Shown: positions 9,263 to 18,589 of the stretch, piece by piece | How positions within the stretch are numbered: position 1 is the stretch's first letter | How the letters are laid out: each line of letters starts with the position of its first letter | NCBI RefSeq assembly: GCF_039545035.1 | Contig: NZ_BAABRO010000002.1 | Span: 62,001 to 126,000 of the forward strand | Reading direction: 5' to 3' | Source of the DNA: Novipirellula caenicola | GTDB taxonomy: Bacteria > Planctomycetota > Planctomycetia > Pirellulales > Pirellulaceae | Length of the DNA: 64,000 nucleotides | The notes under the pieces: model-generated | What the model saw: only the letters and a program-made list of their open reading frames with translations | What the model was told of the DNA's origin: nothing | Databases searched by the model: none | Position numbers and translations under genes: made by a program

Positions 9263-10210
9263 TTAACTAGCCGCGGGAAAATTGGACATCGGCATCGAGA
9301 TTTGTGGCATGTTGGCCCCGACCAGGTTCGTGCGTGATTCGATCGGACCCGCCGGGCGATCCGAAGATCGACGTCTTGGCAAGACATAGTCAACTGTGGG
9401 CTCGCGTCGCAGTTTACGCGGATCAAAGCTGAGCCAATTTTTCATTCGCGAGAAGCAGGGATCTCCGTGAAAGCGGCGAATGTGAAACGAGTCACGTCCG
9501 ACGGTGTTGTAGGCCCCAAACGCGCTACAAAACCCGAGCATGCCGCATCGATAAACCGCACTGATCACCATCGACGTCAATTGAGAGGGCAACCCATAGG
9601 GCACCGCAAAATAGCGAACCGGTCGACCGATCCACTGTTCCAACTCGTCTTTTGCCGTGGTGACTTCGTGGTGCACGACGCGAGGATCCGACACCTTCGA
9701 AAAATCGACATGGTTGCGAGTGTGCAATCCAATCTCGATCCCCGAGTCCGAGATATCACGAAGCTGTTGCAACGTGTTCGGTGACAGTGGCACTCCGGCC
9801 TGGACATCATGCGGAAAAGGGCGTTGCTGTTGGACATGCCCAATCGCCACAAAATAGACGCAAGGGATGTTGCGTTCGGCCAACAACGGCAACGCGAACT
9901 CACAATTTTCCGCGTAGCCATCGTCAAAGGTAAACGTCAACGTGGGGCGTGAGCAGTAGTTTTCGTTGACTCGTTTTTGTAGTTCGTCCAAACCAATCAG
10001 ATCGAACGATCGTTGGCAGTAATCGACGTGTCGCAAAAACTCTCGTCGCGAGATGGACCAATCGTTCGGATGCGTGTCCGCGACGCGGTGATAGAACGAA
10101 ACACACAGCGGCGAAAGGCCGTGGCGGGAGAGCACGCGATTACGGATCGCTCGCACTGGCGCGGTCAATTCAGTTCGCGCCAACAAAGCGGCGGATTTTA
10201 GCAAGTTCAT
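9263..10210 (-). CDS. Polysaccharide deacetylase family protein (NodB fold)
   Basis: 315 residues. The CE4/NodB core contains TFTFDDGYAENCEFALPLL (metal-binding/catalytic aspartates), then IGLHTRNHVDF, the His-x3-His metal pair. A YHRVAD segment near residue 42 is the usual N-terminal strand. Enzymes of this fold remove N- or O-acetyl groups from polysaccharides. No clear signal peptide is present, so it may act on a lipid-linked or cytosolic intermediate. It is upstream of the GT4 gene on the same strand. Confidence 0.85.
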   Translation of the reverse strand: MNLLKSAALLARTELTAPVRAIRNRVLSRHGLSPLCVSFYHRVADTHPNDWSISRREFLRHVDYCQRSFDLIGLDELQKRVNENYCSRPTLTFTFDDGYAENCEFALPLLAERNIPCVYFVAIGHVQQQRPFPHDVQAGVPLSPNTLQQLRDISDSGIEIGLHTRNHVDFSKVSDPRVVHHEVTTAKDELEQWIGRPVRYFAVPYGLPSQLTSMVISAVYRCGMLGFCSAFGAYNTVGRDSFHIRRFHGDPCFSRMKNWLSFDPRKLRREPTVDYVLPRRRSSDRPAGPIESRTNLVGANMPQISMPMSNFPAAS

Positions 10211-10558
10211 CTCGATGGGTTCCCTGGGGGGTCGGTCGAGAAACAGTGGTCCCTCTACAGAGGTTTACCTTATGGACCGCGCGATGATCCAATAAACCGC
10301 CGGCGAGGTCGGCGGGAAGTTGACGCATCGAAGCGATTGTAACGCCCATAACAATCATAGCGAATGCGTCAATCCCAACACCACGGTGATGTTTGCTGTA
10401 TTCTATTGGAGAGCCGGAATTTGTGGTCTCCCACGGCGAACGACTCGCGATCTCAGTTGGCAACCTGTGTTGCAATCTGACTCGCCCCGATCGCCCAAGC
10501 CCACCTTTACCGAACTGTCATTCCTACCTATCCACCATCACCGAGGCCACAGACTCTG
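10211..10558. other. Divergent intergenic region, no feature recognised
   Basis: About 350 bp between divergently transcribed genes, so it should carry promoters in both directions. No terminator, repeat or RNA gene was recognised. Confidence 0.4.
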
Positions 10559-11902
10559 ATGACCCAACCCACACCCCCCACCCCAAACGCTTCCCGCGAA
10601 GCAGCACCTCCGTCTCGGCGACAATTCCTACGACACAGCGGCGTGGTCTCAGCCGGAGTGGCATCGACGCTGGCCACCACGCGAGTGCTTCGCGGTAGCG
10701 AAGCCGCGGAGTCGAAACCCGAGCCCATTCGTTTGGCGCTCGTCGGCGCAGGCGGACGTGGTAGCGGAGCGATCAACGATTCGTTATCGATCAATGACAA
10801 CGTCAAATTGGTTGCGGTCGCGGATCTGGTGGAACAGAAATGCCAAAACATCTGCAAATCGTTGGCATCGCGTTATGCCGACAAACTGGACGTCAAACCG
10901 AGCGACATGTACCACGGCTTGGATGCCTACAAACGAGTGCTCGACAAACAGGACGTCGACGTCGTGTTGTTTGCAACCCCGCCGGGCTTCCGCGCTCCGT
11001 ATGTGCTGGATGCCGTCGATGCGGGCAAACATGTCTTTGCAGAAAAGCCAACGTGCGTCGATCCAGCGGGTTACCGCCAATGTCTGGAAGCGGACGCCAA
11101 GGCACGATCGAACAAGACCGCCATCGTCACGGGGACCCAGTATCGCCGACAAACCAATTACGTCGAAGCGATCAAGCGGATCCACGAAGGCGAAATCGGC
11201 GACATCATCAGCGGGACCGCTCGCTACTGTTCCAACGGCATTTGGTATCGCCAACGCAAAGCAGGGATGAGCGACGCGGAGTACCAGCTCTACAATTGGA
11301 TGCACTTCGTTTGGCTCTCGGGCGACCAAATCGCCGAACAAGCGGTCCATAATATCGACACGATCAATTGGATCATGGGCGGCCCACCCGAATCCGCGTA
11401 CGGCGGTGGCGGACGCTTCACTCGGCCCAACGATAGCGAGATGTGGGACAACGTTGCCGTGGATTATGTCTATCCCGGCAACCGAGTCGTGTCGTTCATG
11501 TGTCGGCAAATCCCAAACACGAAGTCAGACAACAGCAACGTGATTTACGGCACCAAAGGAACGTGCACGATCCTCGGCGGCAACAGCGGAGCGTCGATCA
11601 AAACCCGCGACGGCAAAACCACTTGGGAGATGTCCGGCGACATCGGTGCGGCCTACAAACAGGAGCATAAGGATTTGATTGATTCGATTCGTCAAAACAA
11701 ACCGATCGTCGAGTTTGCGGAAACCGCTGCCAGCTCGTTGACCGCCGTGCTCGGACGCATGGCCGCGTATACCGGCCAAGCGGTAAGCTGGGACTTTGTC
11801 GCTAACGAATCCGAATTGGATCTCGTTCCTCGCGATCTGGACATCAAAGGGCCAGGGGCACCGCGTGGGTTTGCAGTGCCTGGGATCGAAAAGTTGACCT
11901 AG
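10559..11902 (+). CDS. Tat-exported Gfo/Idh/MocA-family oxidoreductase
   Basis: 447 residues. The N-terminus has the twin-arginine signal SRRQFLRHSGVVSAG, so the folded protein is exported with its cofactor. The Rossmann fold begins at RLALVGAGGRGSG (about 58-70), and EKPTCVDPAGY (about 162-172) holds the EKP lysine of the family. The C-terminal alpha/beta domain contains HNIDTINWIMGGPPESAYGGGGR, the His of the catalytic region. Expanded Tat-dependent members of this family are typical of planctomycetes and act on sugars in the periplasm. Substrate unknown. Confidence 0.9.
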   Translation: MTQPTPPTPNASREAAPPSRRQFLRHSGVVSAGVASTLATTRVLRGSEAAESKPEPIRLALVGAGGRGSGAINDSLSINDNVKLVAVADLVEQKCQNICKSLASRYADKLDVKPSDMYHGLDAYKRVLDKQDVDVVLFATPPGFRAPYVLDAVDAGKHVFAEKPTCVDPAGYRQCLEADAKARSNKTAIVTGTQYRRQTNYVEAIKRIHEGEIGDIISGTARYCSNGIWYRQRKAGMSDAEYQLYNWMHFVWLSGDQIAEQAVHNIDTINWIMGGPPESAYGGGGRFTRPNDSEMWDNVAVDYVYPGNRVVSFMCRQIPNTKSDNSNVIYGTKGTCTILGGNSGASIKTRDGKTTWEMSGDIGAAYKQEHKDLIDSIRQNKPIVEFAETAASSLTAVLGRMAAYTGQAVSWDFVANESELDLVPRDLDIKGPGAPRGFAVPGIEKLT

Positions 11903-11956
11903 GATTGCAAAAGCTTGCCCTGTTCGTCTGCGGCGTGACGCAGCAGGAATGGTTGA

Positions 11957-11985
11957 AGACGAAACTTGTTCTGCGAGTTTCGTCT
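11957..11985 (+). terminator. Hairpin after the oxidoreductase gene (no T-run)
   Basis: A 10-bp perfect stem AGACGAAACT/AGTTTCGTCT (11957-11966 with 11976-11985) lies 54 bp after the stop codon. The absence of a following T-run makes intrinsic termination uncertain. Confidence 0.4.
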
Positions 11986-12017
11986 CGAGAGACACAGGAG
12001 ATGACGACCGTCGTTAT

Positions 12018-12134
12018 CGGCTTGTTGATTTAGTCGTACGATGGACTTCCTAGTCCGTCGAATAAGTCATTGACGGACTAGAAAGTCCATCCTACACCCC
12101 TTGCCGAAGGAAACTTCAATCAATCAACAAGCCG
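12018..12134. repeat. 117-bp MITE-like palindromic repeat, copy 1
   Basis: The ends are inverted (CGGCTTGTTGATT... and ...AATCAACAAGCCG). An inner hairpin pairs ATGGACTTCCTAGTCCGTC with GACGGACTAGAAAGTCCAT. The same element occurs at 14406, 27064 and, inverted, at 28862. Confidence 0.8.
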
Positions 12135-12347
12135 CCACCGGTTTCTGCGACGTCCGCTTCGGAACCCCCGAACCGAATTTGCGGACGAAACTTTCGGACG
12201 GCCCCGCCGCACCCGGCGGGCGTCCGAAGTCTCCTGGACTTGGCCGCAACGCAATCCGCCAAGTGCACGCTGTGCGATTGACGGTGTTCCGCTACGATGG
12301 AAGCCTGACGAATCTGATTCCCTTCCTTTTCTGACGTAAACAAGGTC

Positions 12348-13304
12348 ATGGCGACTTCTCCATCTGACCCCATGACGCCCCGGCCGGCAAAGCGGACCGA
12401 GCTAAAAACGCTGCGACGGCGATTGATCCAGCGGCCTGAATCGCCGCCCTGGCGTCAAACGATGTACGACATCATTTTCGAAGCCGATACACCGGCGGGA
12501 CGCTGGTTCGACATCGGTTTGTTGATCGCGATTCTAGCCAGTGTTCTGTTTGTCGCGTTGGAAACGGTTCCCGATTTTCGCCAACCCGGATACGAGCAGC
12601 TTCTCAATACGTTCACCGCCGCGGAATGGTTTCTGACGTTTCTGTTTACGATCGAATACATAATGCGACTGCTCTGTTCACGGCATCCGCTTCGTTATGC
12701 CTTCAGTTTTTGGGGCATCATCGATCTATTGAGTGTCGTGCCTAGCTATTTGACGTTTGTCATCGGCAGCTCGTCGCGTTCGCTATTGACGCTCCGCAGT
12801 ATCCGGCTGCTACGTGTCTTCCGCGTATTGAAACTGTGGCGGATGATGAACGAGGCCGACGAGCTTTCGTATGCAATTTGGAGTGCTCGCAACAAGATCG
12901 TTGTCTTTTTGGCAGTCGTACTCGTCGCTGTGACGATCAGCGGGGCTCTGATGTATCACGTCGAAACACTGCTGTTTAACGTGGACGAAGTCACGCATGT
13001 CAATCCCGACAGCCACTTTACCTCGATCCCGCAATCGATGTATTGGGCTATTGTGACCATGACCACCGTCGGCTACGGCGACGTCGTGCCGAAAACGTCG
13101 ATCGGTAAAATCATCTCCGCAGTCCTAATCCTGCTGGGTTACAGTTTGATCATTGTGCCCAGCGGTTTTGTGAGCGCGGAATTGGTGGGGCTGAGGTCAG
13201 AGGAAAACCAGAATCGCGAACAGCACCCCTGTTCGGTTTGCGAGGTCACCAGCCACTTGAAAGACGCCAAGTACTGCTATCGCTGCGGCAATCTGCTGCA
13301 ATAA
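12348..13304 (+). CDS. Voltage-gated-type potassium channel with C-terminal zinc ribbon
   Basis: 318 residues, inner membrane. Six membrane segments are visible between about residues 55 and 275. S4 contains regularly spaced arginines (LRSIRLLRVFRVLKLWR, about 145-161), and the pore carries TMTTVGYGDV (about 236-245), the K+ selectivity filter. After S6 the chain ends in CSVCEVT...YCYRCG, a CxxC...CxxC zinc ribbon of about 25 residues in place of a cyclic-nucleotide domain. The channel call is firm. The ribbon could sense metal or redox state, which is inference only. Confidence 0.9.
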   Translation: MATSPSDPMTPRPAKRTELKTLRRRLIQRPESPPWRQTMYDIIFEADTPAGRWFDIGLLIAILASVLFVALETVPDFRQPGYEQLLNTFTAAEWFLTFLFTIEYIMRLLCSRHPLRYAFSFWGIIDLLSVVPSYLTFVIGSSSRSLLTLRSIRLLRVFRVLKLWRMMNEADELSYAIWSARNKIVVFLAVVLVAVTISGALMYHVETLLFNVDEVTHVNPDSHFTSIPQSMYWAIVTMTTVGYGDVVPKTSIGKIISAVLILLGYSLIIVPSGFVSAELVGLRSEENQNREQHPCSVCEVTSHLKDAKYCYRCGNLLQ

Positions 13305-13349
13305 TCCAGCACCAAAATCACGCCAAACCGCCCATCCCTCGTACTTGAG

Positions 13350-13475
13350 CTCGCTAAAGCTCCCCACCCCCGTAGTGGAGCTTGCTAAAGCTCGCTGCCC
13401 ACGCAATTGCGTTTGCTAAAACCCCCTGCCACACCGGGATCTTTAGCAAGATCCACTACGGCGGGAGCGTGAAAG
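13350..13475. repeat. Cluster of short REP-type hairpins
   Basis: Contains GAGCTCGCTAAAGCTC, GGAGCTTGCTAAAGCTC and GGATCTTTAGCAAGATCC, related small stems with a GCTA/TAGC loop. The last recurs at 29190 and, in the other orientation, at 35829, 36112, 36395 and 37030. Confidence 0.55.
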
Positions 13476-13481
13476 CTATCG

Positions 13482-14288
13482 CTATCGCGGTTTCTGCGGG
13501 TTTGCCGAGTCCGTTGTCGCAGCCACCTGCAACACGGCTCCGGCGTCATAGCGATCGGCCACATGCAATCGCAAGTCACGAGCGATCATTTTGCGGTGCG
13601 TTTGCAACACCAAGTCGGGACGATTGTTGTGCTCGGATAAGTGCCCCAGACACGCCCACTGCAACCGTGAACTCGCTTTACGGCTTAACAAGTCGGCAGA
13701 CTCTTCGTTGGACAAATGGCCTCGCGATCCGCGAATCCGGTTCTTTAGCGGTTCAGGATAAGGCCCATTGTGCAGCATCGCGGGATCATAGTTGCTTTCC
13801 AAGATCACGGCATCGAGTGTCCCGACGACATCATCCAAATCACCATCGACATGCCCGATGTCAGTCAAAATCCCCAGCCGGCTCGATCCATCATCGACAA
13901 CAAAGGCAACGCTGTCGCACGCGTCATGCGGCGTGCATAGCGTTTCGACACGAACACGGCCAAACGCCAGCGTGCTGCCCGAGTCAAAGTGGTGGATTTC
14001 GTCAACGCGGCCGATCTTCGCCTTCTTTTGCGTCGCCTTCAGCGTCGGCGTCGAGACATGAATCGGCAGTCCAAATTTACGCTGAAACACGCCCATGCAG
14101 CGAATGTGATCGCTGTGTTCGTGAGAGATGATCAACGCGTCGATGTCGCGAATGTCTTTGCCATGAGCGGCGAGCCGTTTTTCGGCCTGCGTCCCACTAA
14201 TGCCGGCATCAAAGAGCAATTGGACTCCGTCGGCTTTGACGTAGACGCAATTTCCGTTGCTTCCCGATTGCAATGTGATGACTTCCAT
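13482..14288 (-). CDS. MBL-fold metallo-hydrolase (YycJ/WalJ-like)
   Basis: 268 residues, cytosolic. It opens EVITLQSGSNGNCVYVKADG, as in the YycJ/WalJ branch of the metallo-beta-lactamase fold. The metal motif HxHxDH is ISHEHSDHIRCMG (about 54-66), with further ligands in TDIGHVD and ESNYDPAML and a late GHLSEHNN histidine pair. Homologues act on DNA or RNA ends or link cell-wall signalling to division. Exact role is not shown. It is convergent with the channel gene. Confidence 0.85.
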   Translation of the reverse strand: MEVITLQSGSNGNCVYVKADGVQLLFDAGISGTQAEKRLAAHGKDIRDIDALIISHEHSDHIRCMGVFQRKFGLPIHVSTPTLKATQKKAKIGRVDEIHHFDSGSTLAFGRVRVETLCTPHDACDSVAFVVDDGSSRLGILTDIGHVDGDLDDVVGTLDAVILESNYDPAMLHNGPYPEPLKNRIRGSRGHLSNEESADLLSRKASSRLQWACLGHLSEHNNRPDLVLQTHRKMIARDLRLHVADRYDAGAVLQVAATTDSANPQKPR

Positions 14289-14405
14289 GCCGGCATTCTA
14301 ACGTGGCAGAGTCCGAGTTCCAGTCCCCCCGATGTTTTGCAACTCGCTGCCGCACTTTTTCCTATAAAGATTTATCCGTGCGCCCCCCGTAGCGGAAGCC
14401 GTCAA

Positions 14406-14522
14406 CGGCTTGTTGTTTTAGTCGTACGATGGACTTCCTAGTCCGTCGAATCCACCATTGACGGACTAGGAAGTCCATCCTTCACCCCTTGCCGCAGGAA
14501 CCTTCACTAAATCAACAAGCCG
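14406..14522. repeat. 117-bp MITE-like palindromic repeat, copy 2
   Basis: Same architecture as the copy at 12018: inverted ends CGGCTTGTTG.../...CAACAAGCCG and the inner ATGGACTTCCTAGTCC hairpin. It sits directly upstream of a coding remnant. Confidence 0.8.
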
Positions 14523-14534
14523 TCAAGACTTTCG

Positions 14535-14683
14535 TTGGGATTTTGCTTGAGAGAAGACTGACGTTTCTAGAATCTCCCGTGGCCGGTCGCCTGTGGACGG
14601 CGACCTGGGTGTTGCTTCCGCTGCCTCTGCTGTTTCATCGGCCGTTTCTGGAAGGTTGTGTATGGCCGATCATCGGGATTTAG
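14535..14683 (+). pseudogene. Possible 3' remnant of a membrane protein gene
   Basis: The frame ending at 14683 reads GRLWTATWVLLPLPLLFHRPF, a hydrophobic tail reminiscent of wax-synthase-like membrane acyltransferases. It has no upstream coding part: the MITE-like repeat lies immediately before it. I regard it as a decayed fragment. Evidence is one short stretch of text, so this is weak. Confidence 0.3.
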
Positions 14684-14928
14684 GTCGTCGTGTTAAACTA
14701 GCCACGCGGCGATGACCTTGGCTTGACAATGACGCCCGGTCTTCTTGTGTAGTCCGCCAGTGAAGTTGGCCGGCGTGCATTTGCAAAAGGGAATCGCCGA
14801 GGTTTGGCAGCGGTAATCGGGGGCTGATACAATAAACATGTGGCCTTGCCAAACTCACGTCTCAGGGCTGACACGCCACACGGCATCCACACCGGCACAT
14901 CAACTCTCTTCTCTTTGGATTGGCTTCG

Positions 14929-15195
14929 ATGACTGATCACGAAAATCCTGAAGTTCTGACCAGCGTTGCGGATGACGTCGAAGCAGCGGTGATCATTGCG
15001 GCGCTGGAATCTCAGAACATCAAAGCGACCGCGACCGGCGGCTTCACCGCGGGCTTTCGCACCGAGACTCCGGGCCATGTCGATGTCCTGGTCCGGCACG
15101 AAGATTTGAAAAAGGCTCGTGCGGTCCTTTCCGAAATCGAACATCGACCAGTCGATTGGTCCAAGGTCGATGTCGGCGACCCCGTCGACGAGTAA
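14929..15195 (+). CDS. DUF2007-like small protein
   Basis: 88 residues from the ATG at 14929. VLTSVADDVEAAVIIAALESQ followed by GFRTETPGHVDVLVRHEDLKKAR fits the DUF2007/putative signal-transducing fold, a small ferredoxin-like unit that compares values across a short alpha-beta-beta-alpha domain. Cytosolic and single-gene. The function of the family is unknown. Confidence 0.7.
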   Translation: MTDHENPEVLTSVADDVEAAVIIAALESQNIKATATGGFTAGFRTETPGHVDVLVRHEDLKKARAVLSEIEHRPVDWSKVDVGDPVDE

Positions 15196-15225
15196 CCGAG
15201 CACTTTGACGTTGAAGGGCTCATAA

Positions 15226-15297
15226 ATTCGACGGGCACGTTGATTTCAACGACGCGTTAACTTGAAGAACGCGTTGATTTAACGGGCACATTGATCC
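15226..15297. repeat. Degenerate short tandem repeats
   Basis: Imperfect repeats of a CGGGCACGTTGAT / ACGCGTTGATTTAA unit lie between the convergent ends of the DUF2007 and EcsC genes. They resemble in style the repeats at 9083 and 1585. Confidence 0.35.
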
Positions 15298-15299
15298 AG

Positions 15300-16112
15300 T
15301 TACAAACGCGCGTACGCCGCGCGGATCTCGGCTTCGCCGTACTCACGCTCGAGTCGACGGATCGTGAAATGAGCACGTGCGAGGTCTTGGTAATGGTCGA
15401 TGAAATAACTGTTGATCAACGCACCGCCGACCGCACCGATCACCGGGATCGCTTGGGCGGCAATTTTTTCACTGACCACGACGCCAAACCGTTTGGCAAT
15501 CATCCCCATCAATTTCACGAGCGGCGGAGCGGCGGTGTCCGCGACACCAAACTTCAGCACGTACTTCGACGCGTCGGCCACCTGTTTTGACATCGCCGCG
15601 CGAACGGCAAAGTAGCCTACCTCGGTTTTATCGTCGACATCCGATTCGCCGCCGTCGATGGCGAACACCTCCAAGCATGCCAACCGCGTACGCACGTCGG
15701 TCAAATCTTCACCCTGGCTTCGTGCGATGTCCGCGATGCTCCGCAAAATCAAGACCGTCGAAACCGGCAATTCAATCGCTACGGTGGCCATCCCAAACGC
15801 GCCACCGGCAGCCCCGGAGATTCCCGCTAACAATTTGTGCGTTAGCAGCTTCGGTTTGCCATCCTTGGTGTCATGACCAAGCGTTCGCAACGCGACATCC
15901 AACGCCGCGGCAAGCGATTTGTCGATCGCTGCGTGGATCGTGTCCTCTGCGACGCTGGGCAACATTTTCATCGATGCGGTGATCGGGGTTCCCACCAATT
16001 CGGTCAAGCGATCGGCAAGTCCGTGATGCTCAAGCGTCTGTTTGGCTTCCCGCAATTCGGCAATCACATCGGCCGGTAGCGGACGGTCGTCGTCGCTATG
16101 AGTTCGTATCAT
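15300..16112 (-). CDS. EcsC family protein
   Basis: 270 residues. LLTHKLLAGISGAAGGAFGMATVAIELPVST is the glycine-rich amphipathic core of the EcsC family, followed by ILRSIADIARSQGEDL and a second glycine-rich stretch near AAQAIPVIGAVGGALIN. In Bacillus EcsC is tied to an ABC exporter, but free-standing homologues like this are of unknown role. A peripheral membrane location is likely. Convergent with DUF2007. Confidence 0.8.
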   Translation of the reverse strand: MIRTHSDDDRPLPADVIAELREAKQTLEHHGLADRLTELVGTPITASMKMLPSVAEDTIHAAIDKSLAAALDVALRTLGHDTKDGKPKLLTHKLLAGISGAAGGAFGMATVAIELPVSTVLILRSIADIARSQGEDLTDVRTRLACLEVFAIDGGESDVDDKTEVGYFAVRAAMSKQVADASKYVLKFGVADTAAPPLVKLMGMIAKRFGVVVSEKIAAQAIPVIGAVGGALINSYFIDHYQDLARAHFTIRRLEREYGEAEIRAAYARL

Positions 16113-16466
16113 CAGATTCGCCTTGTGTGTTAATCCCGCAAACGTTGAACAAATGTCGGTTTAATATGCAGCATCCCGCTTGCCGTGGCTAGCTGGATCG
16201 TGCCGCGGCGACGACAGCGGCGTAAGTCGTTACCAAGCAATGACTTGAGAAACCACCAACCGGCACGATCCCTGCTCGTTTCGAAACCATGTCAGCACAA
16301 CTTGGCCATCCCGTGCGAACGTTTCACGCTGCGGGATTCAATCCCTGCCGTCGCACCGCGGAATCCGTTAAGATGCGGCACGAAACGTGGGACTTGTGCG
16401 TCATGTCCCCCAATCCTGCCTGATCACAATCGTACCCCGCTAATTCGTACCGCCTGACCAAGCCTT
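16113..16466. other. Divergent intergenic region, nothing recognised
   Basis: About 350 bp between divergent genes, presumably carrying both promoters. No repeats or RNA structures recognised. Confidence 0.4.
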
Positions 16467-17624
16467 ATGACCTCCCCTGAAATCTTTAGCCGTCTCGACG
16501 AACAACGCTCTAACCCCGGCGAAATGATTGAGCAAATGGTTGCCTACTTTCGCGAAAAGCGGCAGCCGATGGAGTTGTTCGAAGCGCTGAAGATGCAAGT
16601 TCGCCACCGATTGGGGTTGCCGGTTCTGAGCAGCGAGACGGAAAAGTCGAACCCCGAAGCGGTCGAGCGACAATTGGAATCGGGACTGCTCGACGCGTGC
16701 CGCGAAGCTGGCGTGATGTTGATCGAAGATGGTCGAATTGCCGAGGGATGGATGTACTTGCGTCCTACCGGCGACATGGAATTGGCTCGCAAATTGACCG
16801 CGAAGATTCCGGTGACCGACGACAACTACGACGCCATGATCCAAGTGCTGCTGCACGAGGGAGTGGACATCGCACGAGGCTATCAGGCGGTGATTGATCA
16901 TCAAGGCACCTGCAACAGCATCACGCTATTCGAACAAGCACTGCAACAGCGGAGCAAGGCCGACCGCCGCGCCGCAGCCGCCTGTTTGCTAAATCATCTG
17001 TATCACGAATTGGTCGTCTTGGTACGCGGCGACATCGCACGACGCGAAGCCCCCGCAGATGAGTCCGAATCACTTTTCGAGATGATCGAAAAACGAAAGT
17101 GGATTTTAAACGAAGGCGGCTATCATCTGGACACGACCCATTTGGCATCAACCGTTCGTATCGCCGCGGTGCTGACTGAACCGAGTCAATTGCGTAAGGC
17201 ATGGGAATTGGCTCAGTATGGCCGCCGTTTGGATCACCAATTCCAATACCCCGGCGAAGAACCGTTTGTCGATTTTTACCCCGCCTACTCGGCCTATTAC
17301 CAGGTCCTGCTCGGCGAGAACGTCGAAGCGGGATTGAAGGTGTTTGAGCGAAAAGCCAAAAGCGTCGACCCGACTCAACACGGCACCGCTGCGATCGAAA
17401 CGTACGTGGAACTGCTGGATCGACTGGGACGCCACGGCGAAGCGATCGAGGCCGCCGTCAGCTTGGTTCCCGACGCAGTCCCGTCGCAGCGTATCGTGCC
17501 GCTACTACTAGAGATTGCCGGCCGCAGCGACGACAAATCGGTCTACACTCCGATTCTCGATTACTGCCGAAAACACAACGACGTGATCGGTTATGCCGCC
17601 GTCTCGCACGTCGCCGCGTCATGA
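16467..17624 (+). CDS. Conserved hypothetical planctomycete protein, helical repeat-like
   Basis: 385 residues, no signal peptide and no membrane segment. The text is helix-rich with regular Leu/Ala spacing (FREKRQPMELFEALKMQVRHRLGLP; AWELAQYGRRLDHQFQYPGEEPF; VELLDRLGRHGEAIEAAVSLV), consistent with TPR-like or other alpha-solenoid folding. I do not recognise a family or catalytic motif. The start at 16467 gives a sensible N-terminus (MTSPEIFSRLDE). Real gene on coding style; function unknown. Confidence 0.75.
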   Translation: MTSPEIFSRLDEQRSNPGEMIEQMVAYFREKRQPMELFEALKMQVRHRLGLPVLSSETEKSNPEAVERQLESGLLDACREAGVMLIEDGRIAEGWMYLRPTGDMELARKLTAKIPVTDDNYDAMIQVLLHEGVDIARGYQAVIDHQGTCNSITLFEQALQQRSKADRRAAAACLLNHLYHELVVLVRGDIARREAPADESESLFEMIEKRKWILNEGGYHLDTTHLASTVRIAAVLTEPSQLRKAWELAQYGRRLDHQFQYPGEEPFVDFYPAYSAYYQVLLGENVEAGLKVFERKAKSVDPTQHGTAAIETYVELLDRLGRHGEAIEAAVSLVPDAVPSQRIVPLLLEIAGRSDDKSVYTPILDYCRKHNDVIGYAAVSHVAAS

Positions 17625-17639
17625 TTCAAGTGGCCGCAT

Positions 17640-17990
17640 CGCGAGCACCATCACAACCTAACGCGTGATTTCTAAAATCGGCGCTAGGGTCGTTTTTCCC
17701 GGCAAATCACAACCCGACGCGTCAGCAAGGGACCCAATCAAGATAAAGATTTCGCTCGCTGACTCGTTTAGAAGTTGCGTGTTTAGACGCTCTTCGGGCC
17801 AAAGGCCCGGCCATTTGCTTACCGCCCTCATTAAGTCCCGGTAAACGTCTGGACCGTTGGCCCTACAATTCATTGGTTTTCTTGGTCCCAGCCCGTTGGA
17901 CTGAGCTAGGTAAACGTCCGGGGCTTTGCCCCTAAATACAAACGCGCAACTTCAAAACAGACGCGTCGGGTTGTGATTTTTGCGAACCGG
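17640..17990. repeat. MITE-like nested inverted repeat
   Basis: A 19-bp arm AATCACAACCCGACGCGTC (17705-17723) is perfectly inverted at 17960-17978. Inside, GTTTAGAAGTTGCGTGTTT near 17768 pairs imperfectly with AAACGCGCAACTTCAAAAC near 17939. The interior has GC-rich hairpins and no ORF of note. No second copy was seen in the window. Confidence 0.6.
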
Positions 17991-18109
17991 ACGCTTGATT
18001 ACGCGTGGCGGATCACCCGATCATCAAAATCCACTACGGACGGAGTGGGTCAACCGTGATTGATTTGACATCCCCGCGATTTAAAAACCGTGTTCAGCAA
18101 ACCCGATAT

Positions 18110-18589
18110 CTACAAATACATCCCAATGAATCCGCCATCGGATTCATTTTGTTCTTGGATCGCTTTGATCCGCTCTTCGGTCTTCTTGAGGTCGCCCGCT
18201 GCGATGTAACGATCAAATTCGACCATCAATGCCTGTTGCACACTTTCAGCGAAACTGGTGACCATCGGTTCGGTTAACCATTCACAGGTTTCGCGTTTTA
18301 GCTCGGTGCTGATCTCCAGTGCCTTCGTTTTCATGTCTTGCTCGCCGGTCATCACCGTGCCTTCAAAGGAAAACTCGAGCATCCCAATCAGCGGATCGTT
18401 GGTCAGATGGTAACGACAGACCCCACGATGCAAGTAATACGTGTTGTGGGATCCGTGTCGCTGCAGCGCGTCCTTGACTCGCAATACGAATTGCTCGTAG
18501 ACCGGCGACGCATCCAAGGGCGCATCGATCCTTGCGACGGTGCGAAGCGGCAAACAATCGAATTCAATTTCAACCCATTTTCCAAACAT
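18110..18589 (-). CDS. Conserved hypothetical protein
   Basis: 159 residues. It starts FGKWVEIEFDCLPLRT and ends in a charged helix (DLKKTEERIKAIQEQNESD) with a GGFIGMYL tail. Soluble, acidic, no motif recognised; coding style fits the chromosome. It may be in one transcription unit with the kinase gene 281 bp upstream, but the gap is long. Confidence 0.65.
   Translation of the reverse strand: MFGKWVEIEFDCLPLRTVARIDAPLDASPVYEQFVLRVKDALQRHGSHNTYYLHRGVCRYHLTNDPLIGMLEFSFEGTVMTGEQDMKTKALEISTELKRETCEWLTEPMVTSFAESVQQALMVEFDRYIAAGDLKKTEERIKAIQEQNESDGGFIGMYL

Noticed and set aside
10784-11509. 241-codon minus-strand frame inside the Gfo/Idh gene
   Set aside because: Composition-driven antisense frame with no recognisable domain.
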